Positions 10,955-19,474 of a stretch of 64,000 nucleotides of DNA are shown in pieces. Positions within the stretch are counted from its first letter, which is position 1, and every line of letters begins with the position of its first letter. The position numbers were made by a program, and so were the translations under genes. The DNA lies in the NCBI GenBank assembly GCA_025526995.1, contig JAHLKG010000015.1:620001-684000 (forward strand), read 5' to 3'. This DNA comes from Powellomyces hirtus (lineage: Eukaryota > Chytridiomycota > Chytridiomycetes > Spizellomycetales > Powellomycetaceae). The notes beneath the pieces are model-generated. The model worked only from the letters and a program-made list of their open reading frames with translations, had not been told where the DNA came from and did not search any database.

Positions 10955-11230
10955 TGTAATAATACTAGGTCCGTTGCCAGAGTCTAGTCTTCTATTCGGG
11001 AATTCCCTATCTCTAATTCTACTGTAAGATCTCTAAGTCCTAAAATACGCCCTCGTCGGAGTATTCCTACTTTTCTTCTGGACCGCGAGGCAGGCCTGGT
11101 CACGTGATGGCCATCCGTGGCCATCCCTGAGGTCTAGTACCCTTTGGGATGCTGAGGCTAGCATCCATCTCGCGCGGGGCCCTTCCCGACGTGTATCTAG
11201 GCTTAGGCTGGCAAGCCACGCCTCATTACA
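10955..11230 (-). repeat. 3' LTR of Gypsy-A with adjacent polypurine tract
   Basis: Bounded by TG and CA. On the minus strand the internal sequence ends AAGGGGGG directly before the LTR (plus-strand CCCCCCTT at 11,231-11,238), a textbook polypurine tract. TSD TCAGA lies at 10,950-10,954. Confidence 0.93.
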
Positions 11231-11687
11231 CCCCCCTTAGATTCGCGACTATCTCTTAGGCTCGAATCTCTTCAGCGAGGCGAAGCTTGCCTAAGCCGGC
11301 CGGCGGCGGGTTAACGGATGCTGACGTAGTTGTGGGAAGATGAGGCTGGGGAGGTGACCCTGGCGCGGGTCGCGTCGCGGTAGTCTCCGGCGGGTAGTCT
11401 CTGCCCTTCGTGGTGCGCGAAGTCGTCGGAAAGTCTATTTCTCTCTTTGCAGGGGCCCTAGATGAATCACGAGTAGCTTCCTCCATGCGAATTTCGATAA
11501 GTAACATCTGCTGCGCTCCGCAGGGGATGAAACACTAACACCTGAATTTCCGAGCGTTCCCAGGCAGGTCGAGCCTTTAAAAGGTACTGCCCGTTGAATC
11601 TCCGCCCCTCTCGCTCTTCTTTCCTTTGTAGCTCGACAGACACACATCACACACACACGCACATACATACATACATACACAAACAAC
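11231..11687 (+). promoter_or_regulatory. Upstream region and TATA-like box of the antisense RING-like gene
   Basis: A TTTAAAAGG motif lies at 11,576-11,584, about 105 bases before the ATG at 11,688. It is followed by a pyrimidine-rich stretch (CCCCTCTCGCTCTTCTTTCC) and a CACACA/CATACATACATAC leader ending in AACAAC just before the ATG. The order TATA-like box, CT-rich block, A/C-rich leader is typical of fungal promoters. No other gene is seen in this interval. Confidence 0.5.
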
Positions 11688-12727
11688 ATGGCTGACGTCG
11701 CCAACAACTCTCCTCTTCCCTCCGACACCACCACCGCGGGCAAGCGCCGGCCTGCCCAACAACTCGCGAAAGGCGTAACCAAGCGGGCCCAGCCCGCCCG
11801 GGTAAGTAGGGGTCGGTGCTCATCCTCGGTCGTGGCAACTCGTCTCATGTTCCCCGTCTTCCCTTGTTATCTACAGGACCCTTCGGTCCATGAAAAGTCC
11901 ACCCCCGAGAGGTCGGCCGACTTGCCTTCTTGCTGGAAATGCCGCCGTTTCTGCAAGAGCAAGATGTTCATGTCGGAATGCCACCATCTGGTGTGCCGGT
12001 CCTGCATCGTGGCGGCGGCCGACAACACGGTATGTTCCCCCTTTGCTGAGAGGCGGCCTGATGTCTCCCTAACGGTGTGGTTCCTTTGTTCCTTTGCTTT
12101 CCAGAACGACGGCCCTCAGGGCCAGTTGACGTGCGGTGCCCCCCACTGCGACCGGGTCCTCTTCTTTGCGGCCATCCCCGCCGGGTGCCAGTTCGCTGGC
12201 TGCAACCATGTCGGAGCGGACCTCCGCATGTTCCCATGCAACCACCTCCACTGCATGGGCCACGTCCGCGCGTAAGTAGCACTCTTCGGCCTGCTGCTGT
12301 CTTACCTGACTAACTCAGCTCTCTTCGCAGCGAGATGAACGTGGCAAATTACACCCCCCTCCGGTGCGGGTTGGGCGACCGGTGCCACGGCAATTGGTGC
12401 CAATTCTCCTTTGCCAAGCTTGGTTTATTAGTTCTTTCCCCCCCCTTTTCTTGTATATACTTTCGATTGTTGTCCGTTGATCCCTTGGAGCCTGGCCCTC
12501 GGGCCGTAATCAAACTCAGTACCAAAATCTCATCGCTGTACTTGCCTTCTCATCGATGTGCTCCCTTGAGCCTTGTAGCATTTCGTATGCGTCCGCTGTG
12601 TCCAATGTCACTCGGCTTCCTCCCGGCTATGGTGCTCATGGTAGATGCCCTGCATCACACTTCCCCGTCGGGAAGACCGCCCAGCGGTTCCCCGGCCATC
12701 GTCCAACGATGGCGGTATCTCACCTAG
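11688..12727 (+). CDS. Antisense four-exon Cys/His-rich RING-like gene inside Gypsy-A
   Basis: Exon 1 starts MADVANNS at 11,688. Introns with GTAAGT...CTACAG (about 11,803-11,876), GTATGT...TTCCAG (about 12,031-12,105) and GTAAGT...TCGCAG (about 12,272-12,330) join all frames in phase. The last exon ends at TAG 12,725-12,727, giving roughly 275 residues. Exon 2 encodes CWKCRRFC followed by SECHHLVCRSC, which fits a C-x2-C ... C-x-H-x2-C-x2-C RING-type zinc site. Exon 3 adds CGAPHC and FPCNHLHCMGH, and exon 4 CGLGDRCHGNWC. The N-terminus is basic (KRRPAQQLAKGVTKR). RING proteins are often ubiquitin or SUMO ligases, but I cannot assign this one. It lies between the retroelement's chromodomain and 3' LTR on the opposite strand. 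It may be a captured host gene or an element-encoded accessory gene. The final exon's C-terminal half is low-complexity and the true stop is less certain. Confidence 0.7.
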
Positions 12728-13435
12728 TGAGGTCTACTGCCTCGCAGTCTTCAGCTCATCACCCAGCGATCCCGGCATCTCGCCCAGCGAGATATGCTGC
12801 CCAGCAGCCTTCGGCCATCATCCAACGATGCCGGCATCTCACCTCGTGAGGTCTACTGCCTCGCAGTCTTCGGCTCATCGCCCAGCGATCCCTGCATCTC
12901 GCCCAGCGAGGTATGTCACCCAGCGACCTTCGGCCCATAGTCAAACGATGCCGGTATCTTGGCCAAAGCCCTTCTCTTCCCCTTTGCGTGGGTATGTACT
13001 ACGGCCATGGTCCCCGCGGGTCTCGAGGTACGCTGCCATGCAAATCTGGTGCCGGTCACCTTGCATCGACAGCCGGTCGATGCCCAGCATCACCCTTCTC
13101 ACCCAGTGAGGTATGCCGCCCAGCGGCCTTCGGCCCATCGTCAAACGATGCCGGTATCTTGGCCGAAGCCCTTCTCTTCCCCTTTGCGTAGGTATGTACC
13201 ATGGCCATGGTCCCCGCGGGTCTCGAGGTACGCCGCCATGCAAATCTGGTGCCAGTCACCTTGCATCGGCAAGCTGTCGGCTCATCGCCCAGCGATCCCG
13301 GCATCTCACCCAGTGAGGTATGCTGCCCAGCAGCCTTCGGCCATCGTCCAACGATGCCGGCATCTCGCCCAGCGAGGTATGCTGCCCAGCAGCCTTCGGC
13401 CATCGTCCAATGATGCCGGAATCTCGCACTATAAT
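12630..13435. repeat. Minisatellite region in the 3' part of Gypsy-A
   Basis: An approximately 60-base unit recurs with variations. It is built from the phrases TTCGGCCATCGTCCAACGATG, CCGGCATCTCGCCCAGCGAGG and TATGCTGCCCAGCAGCC, at least eight times. Many units contain small inverted repeats (CGTCCAACGATG, CTCGCCCAGCGAG). On top of this, a block of about 120 bases beginning ATCTTGGCCAAAGCCC at 12,955 is repeated nearly exactly from about 13,156. Open frames across this area are repeat artefacts. Confidence 0.85.
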
Positions 13436-13488
13436 GTCCTCTACCTCACGTAGCATCTCTCTTGTTAATTTACGGTACAGCTCGCTAT

Positions 13489-14832
13489 CTAGGTTCTCTT
13501 ACGTCGCCTGGCTGCCAGCCTTTGGCCGCGGTCCTCTCCGGGGTGCCACCGGAGCCATTCTTCCAGTGCGGTCGATCCCTTCACCTGTGCATACGGCTCC
13601 CACGTGTTCTGGGTGTTGTTGTAACCTGTCCACTTGACTAAGAACTGCTCGGTGTTCCTGTGCCATCTGGCATTTAGGATCTTGTCCACTTGGTAGGTCT
13701 CCTGACTGTCTTCGTCCTTCTCGGGCTCAGGCGGGGCGGTGACCTGTCTGTACGGGGTACCGCCCGGGTCATGGTAACGTCTCAGAATGCTGACATGAAA
13801 GACTGGGTGCAATCCGGTGAACTCCTTGGGTAGTTCGAGCTCGTAGGTGTCAGGATGCGGCCCCTTGCCGCGTACTGTGAATGGCCCAATCCATTGCTCA
13901 GCCAGCTTTTTGTTCCTTGTGGTGACGCTGGTAATCGCGATACCCTAACGATGGAGTAAGACCTTGTCACCCTCTCGGTATGCTTCCGTGTGCTTCTTGC
14001 GGTCGTAGTACTTTGCCTGCTGGTCCTGTACGTCTCGGAGCCGTTGCTGCACGATGCGACTCACGTCGGCGAATTCCTTAACCCGTCTCTCCACGGCGGT
14101 TCGTGCCGATTGCCTTATCATCTCTCCGGGGTTAGGTGCTACCCATTGGTTTGGTACCCGGGGGACGCGGCCTAGGTCAATCTCGAAAGGGGATAGTCCC
14201 GTCGACGTCTGCGGCGTTCGGTTGTAGTTGTACTCGAGTGTGGGGAGTAAATTCCTCCAGTTGGAGCCGGCATAGTCAAGAAAGGGGCCCATGATTCCCT
14301 TGACCGTCTCGATGGCGTTCTCCGCCTTGCCGTCGGTCTGTTGGTGTCGTGCCGACGAGAGTTCCTGCTTGACGTCCAGTGCCCGCATGAGGTACCGCCA
14401 GAATTCTGATAGCCACTTGGGGTCCCGATCGCTCACGATGGTGTGGGGCAACCCCGTGTGGCGAAATGCCTGTTCCAGAAAGAGTTGAGCCGTCTCCTGA
14501 GCTGTAGCACGTGTGTTAGTAGGTAGAAGTATCACGCGGCATGAAAGGTAGTCAACGATGAGGAGTACGGCGTCCGCCGTCTTGGTCAGTCTCTTGCCGG
14601 TGTGGTGCGAAGGGTTCTTCGTCACGTCGGGCTCTACCCGAGGTTCCCCCCCCTTAGAGCCTGACGTGGGGAAGAAGATATCCATGCCGATTTGCTGCCA
14701 GCGAGCGTCGGGGATCGGTAAGCTGCGGAGGAAACCGATCGGCGCGGCTGGTTTGTGACGTTGGCAGGTAGGGCAGGTGCGGACATATTGGTACACATCA
14801 CGTTCCATGTGGGGCCAATAGTACGACTCCAA
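13489..14832 (-). pseudogene. Gypsy-A integrase and chromodomain
   Basis: The frame opens within the H2C2 zinc finger (YYWPHMERDVYQYVRTCPTCQRHKP). It contains the catalytic DDE core: GMDIFF, then VSDRDPKWLS, then DGKAENAIETVKG. A linker with GDKVLLH is followed by one in-frame TAG (13,945-13,947), after which the same frame continues with WIGPFTV, a GPF/Y motif, and HPVFHVSILR. A chromodomain closes the protein (YQVDKILNARWHRN, FLVKWTGYNNTQNTWEP). Chromodomains target such elements to heterochromatic histone marks in known chromoviruses. Apart from the TAG the region is well preserved. Confidence 0.9.
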
Positions 14833-16429
14833 AGTTTGGCGAGCGTCCGTTGGACACCGGAGTGACCACCGTTTGCGAGGGAGTTGTGATGAATCTGAGG
14901 GAGTGGCCCCCGCAAGCTGTCGGGGACGTACCGATGGTCATGTTACATCAAGAATCGGTGCAGAGGGGAGTCCACTGTCCGGAATCGGCGTGCATGGCCG
15001 GATAGGTTCTCCGGTGGACTGTTGATGGTTAGTAAGATGTGTTGGCCGAAATCATCGATGCGAGCGCTTGGGTCCAGTCCGCATCGGTCGGCATGTGCGT
15101 CGTGACGGGCTTCTCCGTCTGCACAATGGCGGTGACCACGTCGATCTTGGCCTGGCAGGTTGCACACTTGGGGGCGTAAGTCGGGTCGCAACTGAGGAAG
15201 TCGGCGATCGAATTCCATGTGCCGGGGAGGTATTCCACTGAGAAATCGAACTGTTGGAGGAACTCGACCCAGCCTGCTTGGCGACGTGACAGGTGGGGTT
15301 GTTCCTGGAGGTAGATCAGGGATTTGTGGTCAACAAACGCGCGGAATGGGCGGCCGATGAGGTAATGGCAGTTGGCGCGTATGGATTTGACTAATCCCAG
15401 TAGTTCTTGTTCATGCATGGGGTATCGAGTCTCGGCGGGTTGCATCTTGCGGGAGTAGTATGTCACCGGGCGAAGTTGCGGGAGGTTGGCTAAGCCCGAT
15501 TTGGTGGTTGGTAGTGGGTGAGGGTAAGGGAAATCCCCTTTGGCCGGCTGTGCCAGCCATCCGCCGTAGGCGTAGCCCGATGCGTCCGTGAACAAGTAGG
15601 TGTCGAGCGCCGGGTCAAAGTACGCTAGGGTGGGTGCCGAGGAGCATAATTCCTTTAAGCGATTGAACGCTCGATCTTCCTCGTCACCCCACTGTCATGG
15701 GCGGTTGCCGGATTGCAGATTCGTTAGGGGTAGGGCAATCTGTGCATACTCGGGGATGTATTCCTTGACATAGTTGACGAGGCCCATGAATCTAAGGAGC
15801 TCCAGGGAGTTGGTCGGGCGAGGTCGTTCCCGGACCGCGGTCACCTTGGAGGGAGCGATACTCAGGCCATCCTTGCCGACTCGGTGGCCGCAGAACTCGA
15901 CTTTGTCAACCGCCCATTGACATTTGCTGGGTTTGACGTGGAGGCGATGTTCCGCCAAGGTCTTGAGGACCTCGTCGACGTGCTGAATGTGCGAACTCAT
16001 GTCGGTGCTGAATATGAGAATATCGTCGAGGTATGAGATCACGTAGGCGTCGTACTTGTCGCCCAAGAGCTTGTTGGTTAGTCGCTGGAATGTAGCAGGT
16101 GCATTAGTTAAGCCGAAAGGTAGAACATTGTATTCGAAATGTCCAAAACGTGTTCGGAACGCTGTTTTCTCCCTATCTTCCGGTCGGATCATGATGCAGT
16201 GGTACGCGTCGCGGATGTCAATCGCGGTGAATACCCGCATGTTAACAAGCCTGTCGCACAGCTCCGAGAGGTTCGGAAGTGGCGTGGCATCCTTGTGAGT
16301 CATCTTGTTCAGTGCCCGGTAGTCAATGCAGCAGCGTAGGCCGCCGTCCTTCTTTGGGGCAAATAGGACGGGCGCGCCCCACGGACTGCGAGAGTGTGAG
16401 ATCCAACCCTTGTCCATTAAACGCTGCAT
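14833..16429 (-). pseudogene. Gypsy-A reverse transcriptase and RNase H
   Basis: The RT frame (16,429-15,695) has PWGAPVLFAPKKDGGLR, the palm motif ISYLDDILIFS with both catalytic aspartates, and the thumb. An in-frame TGA at 15,695-15,697 interrupts it. The frame then resumes into RNase H (TDASGYAYGGW, YPMHEQELLGLVKSI, FRAFVDHKSL). Further stops and shifts near 15,029 and 14,900 precede the integrase zinc finger. The TGA sits where tryptophan or another residue would fit (TGG to TGA or CGA to TGA). Confidence 0.88.
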
Positions 16430-17448
16430 CTGCTGGCGAGCTCGTCCAGTTCGTCAAAGCTCAAATGCCGGAGTGGCTGCATCACGCGCTTCGAGCCGGG
16501 TTTGAGCCGAATGGTGAAATTGTCCTTGCCTCGGTCCGGAGGCATGCCTGACTGCTCGGTGAATAGCGTCGTGACGTATTTCTCTAGGGTCGCTCGGAGT
16601 GAATGGTCGGCTGCCAGCGCCTCTAGCGGGTCCTCTTGATCTGCCGCCTTGGCTTCAGTGTTGGTGTGGCGTCGTTCCTCCAAGATTGCCCTTTTCTTGG
16701 CGTCGACCGTCCATACGAATTGAGCCTCTGCGACTGGAATCGTATCTACGATGTGTACCTCGAAAACTCCGGTGATCTCGCCCTTCTTCATCAAGCGTTT
16801 CCATTGCTTGGCCGTGTAGATTCCCTCTGCATTGAGTGCTGGCTTCGCCGGCTGGAATCTGCGGGGTCGTATCTCTCGTGGGGAGAGCAGGCGGGCGGCG
16901 CACGCGGATGGTGCTTCCCAATGGCAATTAGTCGATTTGGCTCAAAGGCTGAGGGTCTGGCTGTCGTGGTAAAACGTCATTGTTGGGAAGCCTTCTTGAT
17001 CGAAAAGCCCTCGAACGTCCAGCCCCAATATGAATGGCAAGCCCAGTATGGCATTGACCCTGATCGGCGCGACCACAAACGGTACGGTCTCCTCCCGGTA
17101 GGTGATCTTCTCCTCGGTGAACACCGAGAGGTCCCCACAGGTCATCTTTGTTGCCCCGTAGTTTCCCGCTCTGTCGGCCCACCGGACCTCCAGCGGAGTT
17201 GGAGAGGTGTAGGTCCGGAGGCCGTGTTTGGCGGCCCAAGTGTCGCTGATGATCAGGGTGTTACATCCGGTATCGATTAGGATGCGGGCAAAGTGCCCTT
17301 GTACCTTTCCGTGGACCACAAATGTCTTCCTGTGAATGCGGGGTCCCGGTCTGTCCGTGGGGATCTTGTCTTGCATCCGGGGTTGGGGTACTGAGACGGT
17401 GCAAGCGTTCAGCACCCGGGGCAAAAATCCGAGCTGTTGACTGAGCAC
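16430..17448 (-). pseudogene. Gypsy-A aspartic protease and RT N-terminus
   Basis: The protease is clear: GHFARILIDTGCNTLIISDTW carries the DTG active site, followed by the flap and ILGLPFILGLDVRG. Frames shift near 16,940. The region up to 16,430 then gives the RT entry (YVTTLFTEQSGMPPDRGKDNFTI). A single-base shift near 16,435 joins it to the RT proper. Confidence 0.8.
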
Positions 17449-17805
17449 CCGTCGCTGGCCGCCTCGTCTCCGGACCCTTCGGTGATCTCTACAGGGGCGG
17501 CAAACGTCCTATGCTCACCGGTTTTACCTTTACTTGCTGGGCACCCTCGGGCGTAATGCCCCTTGCCCCCGCAGTTGAAACATTTGTTGCGCTCACAGCG
17601 TTCGTCGTAGATGGTGCGCTCACGGCGTGAAATCCCTTGGTAGTTGTCCATACCGCGTGTGGGATGACCTGAGCCATAGGGGTGTGGCGTCCCCTTTCTC
17701 GTGCTTGATAGTTCCCTCGATGTACCTGAGCCGGCTGGACTGCAGCGTACTGACGTCTCCTTCCGTCGGGGGTTACCTGCGCGACATCGTCCGCATAGCC
17801 TCGAA
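17409..17805 (-). pseudogene. Gypsy-A gag, C-terminal part with zinc knuckle
   Basis: Contains the CCHC knuckle CFNCGGKGHYARGC at about 17,540. It is separated from the gag N-terminus (33,416-34,234) by Gypsy-B. Removing Gypsy-B and one TCGAA copy makes the frame run from RI through R-GYADDVAQVTPDG into this segment, which supports the insertion model. A frameshift lies between that join and the knuckle. Confidence 0.8.
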
Positions 17806-18083
17806 TGTCGGGGAAACCTCATATTCTTATACTTTTTCGTGACTTTCTGATTACGTTATACGCGATCCTTTGTTCGGGCTGGCCACCCGTTCATCGGTGA
17901 TACACATGACTCCTGACTCATAGGCAATAAAGCGCCTCACGGATAAATTATGTGTGCACCACCCTGACACGCATTATATAAAGCTGTCAGCCGCTGGTCG
18001 CCTTCTCCGCTCTACACCTGACAACACACGATAATACACACTATTTATTACTACCAACTATCAAAGCTTCCTTTGACGTTACA
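17806..18083 (+). repeat. 5' LTR of Gypsy-B
   Basis: From TGTCGGGGAA to GACGTTACA. A TATATAAAG box (about 17,976) precedes a CT-rich stretch and an A/C-rich leader, so promoter signals sit where an LTR U3/R boundary is expected. TSD TCGAA abuts it on the left. Confidence 0.93.
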
Positions 18084-18098
18084 TGGTAGCACCACCCC
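18084..18098 (+). other. Gypsy-B primer-binding site
   Basis: TGGTAGCACCACCCC follows the LTR immediately. TGG pairs with the CCA tail of a tRNA, so the primer tRNA should end GGTGCTACCA. The identical 15 bases follow the Gypsy-A LTR on the other strand. Confidence 0.8.
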
Positions 18099-18138
18099 AC
18101 ACTAGCACCATCAACCACGATCACTCCAATCGAACAAC

Positions 18139-19068
18139 ATGCCCCCTGCACTTACTCCCGCTGTACAAGCTGCTATTGTTACTGCCGTCACCGCCGGCGT
18201 TATCGCCGCTGCTCCTGTAGTAGCTGCTGCAGCTCCCGCTCGTCCTAACCGAGCTAAGACCCTTCTCGACGCACAAAAGGCTAAACTCTCTGAATACGAT
18301 GGCACCAAGTCCGCAAAGAAGATAGAGGAGTTTTTGACCTCCCATAGTAACTTTTATTGGGCTCTCGCTACCCCTGCTATTCCTGCGGTTGTCGGTCCTC
18401 CTCCTGTTCCCGCAGTTCCTGCCGTACCATTGCCCATGGCCGACTACGTTGGCACCCTCCAATCCTACCTCAAGGGTACTGCTCTTGAGTGGTACAACAC
18501 TACTTCTGCCGCAGGAGCACCTGCCACTTGGGTAGCCTTCCAAACAGCCCTCATTACCGAATTCTTCCCTCGCAATCTTCGCAATGCAATCGAACTTAGA
18601 TTGACCAATCTCGCCCTCGGGAACTCACTTGAAGAATTTGTTACAAAGTTCCAAGATGAATGTCATGAACTTGATGCCGCTTTACGCCTCGATCCTACAC
18701 AAGCTACTATTCCTGCTGCTGACATTATTCGTATTTTTAAAGCAGATCTCCTTAAGAACCCTATCATCGGTCACTATCTCTACAATGCGATCAATACTTT
18801 CGAAATCAATCAAAACCTCGCCACCGCAGCTGCTGCACCCATTACCATTCAGCAAGCCATAGAAGCTGCTCGACAGGCTTTTGTCGTTCATGGATTTTCT
18901 GACAATAATCCACTTAATACGTCCTCTCGTGGGCGCGGCGGATCTGGTCGCGGTCGTGGAAGCGGTCGTGGCCGAGGCGGTCGACGCGGCCAACAATGAT
19001 ATACTCCTTATTCCAATCCGCGAATAACCGGAATAGACGAAACTGATAACCTTACGGACGACTTCAAC
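18139..19068 (+). pseudogene. Gypsy-B gag, N-terminal part
   Basis: ATG at 18,139. An Ala/Pro-rich N-terminus is followed by the retrotransposon gag core (EEFLTSHSNFYWAL, YVGTLQSYLKGTALEWYN, ITEFFPRNLRNAIE) and an RGRG-rich basic tail. An in-frame TGA at 18,997-18,999 interrupts the frame, which otherwise continues to the copia insertion at 19,069. Across that insertion it picks up at 28,578 in the same frame. Confidence 0.88.
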
Positions 19069-19435
19069 TATTGGAGATATCGGCGTTTCCAGTACTCTTT
19101 CGGAAATGCAGAGGATTGGCCGAATTCGATGTGGCCTCCAGTATACTTCGTAAAGGGGGTTTACAGAGCTCTTCTGTGATGCAGATGACGATGTAGCGTT
19201 GTCAGATGCACGGAGATGTAATGTATGTGAATGTATTTTTATGTCTTAAAGTCTTATCGGTAATGTCTCGCTTCGAGCGTTCTAATCTACTTTTTCTCCA
19301 ATCACGTGATCACACATGATCCAATTCAGCTCTTAGCGTTACCGGTATGATGGTCACGCGTTCTAGTCGGAGAATCCAAGTAAGGATCTAATGTGAGGAC
19401 CAAACGTTGAGTACACAAGTCTCAACATTCCAATA
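19069..19435 (-). repeat. Copia-B LTR, copy 1
   Basis: Runs TATTGGAGATATC to ATTCCAATA. The exact TSD on its left (TCAAC) fixes the terminus as TA rather than the usual TG. On the minus strand GGACAGGGGGTG precedes it, a polypurine tract, so this is the 3' LTR of the polyprotein element. Confidence 0.9.
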
Positions 19436-19474
19436 CACCCCCTGTCCGAGCAATCGATCCGCGATGATGGAATT

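Noticed and set aside
11435..11848. Minus-strand open frames across the promoter and first exon of the antisense gene
   Set aside because: They are shadows of the CACACA/CATACA leader and exon 1; no motif and no role in the element's gag-pol order.
12650..13430. Regularly spaced palindromic repeats as a CRISPR array
   Set aside because: Units are adjacent, degenerate and lack unique spacers of constant length; the genome is eukaryotic and no cas genes are present.
12556..13453. Many overlapping open frames on both strands over the minisatellite
   Set aside because: The repeat unit lacks stops in several frames, so long open frames arise automatically; translations are repetitive and match no family.
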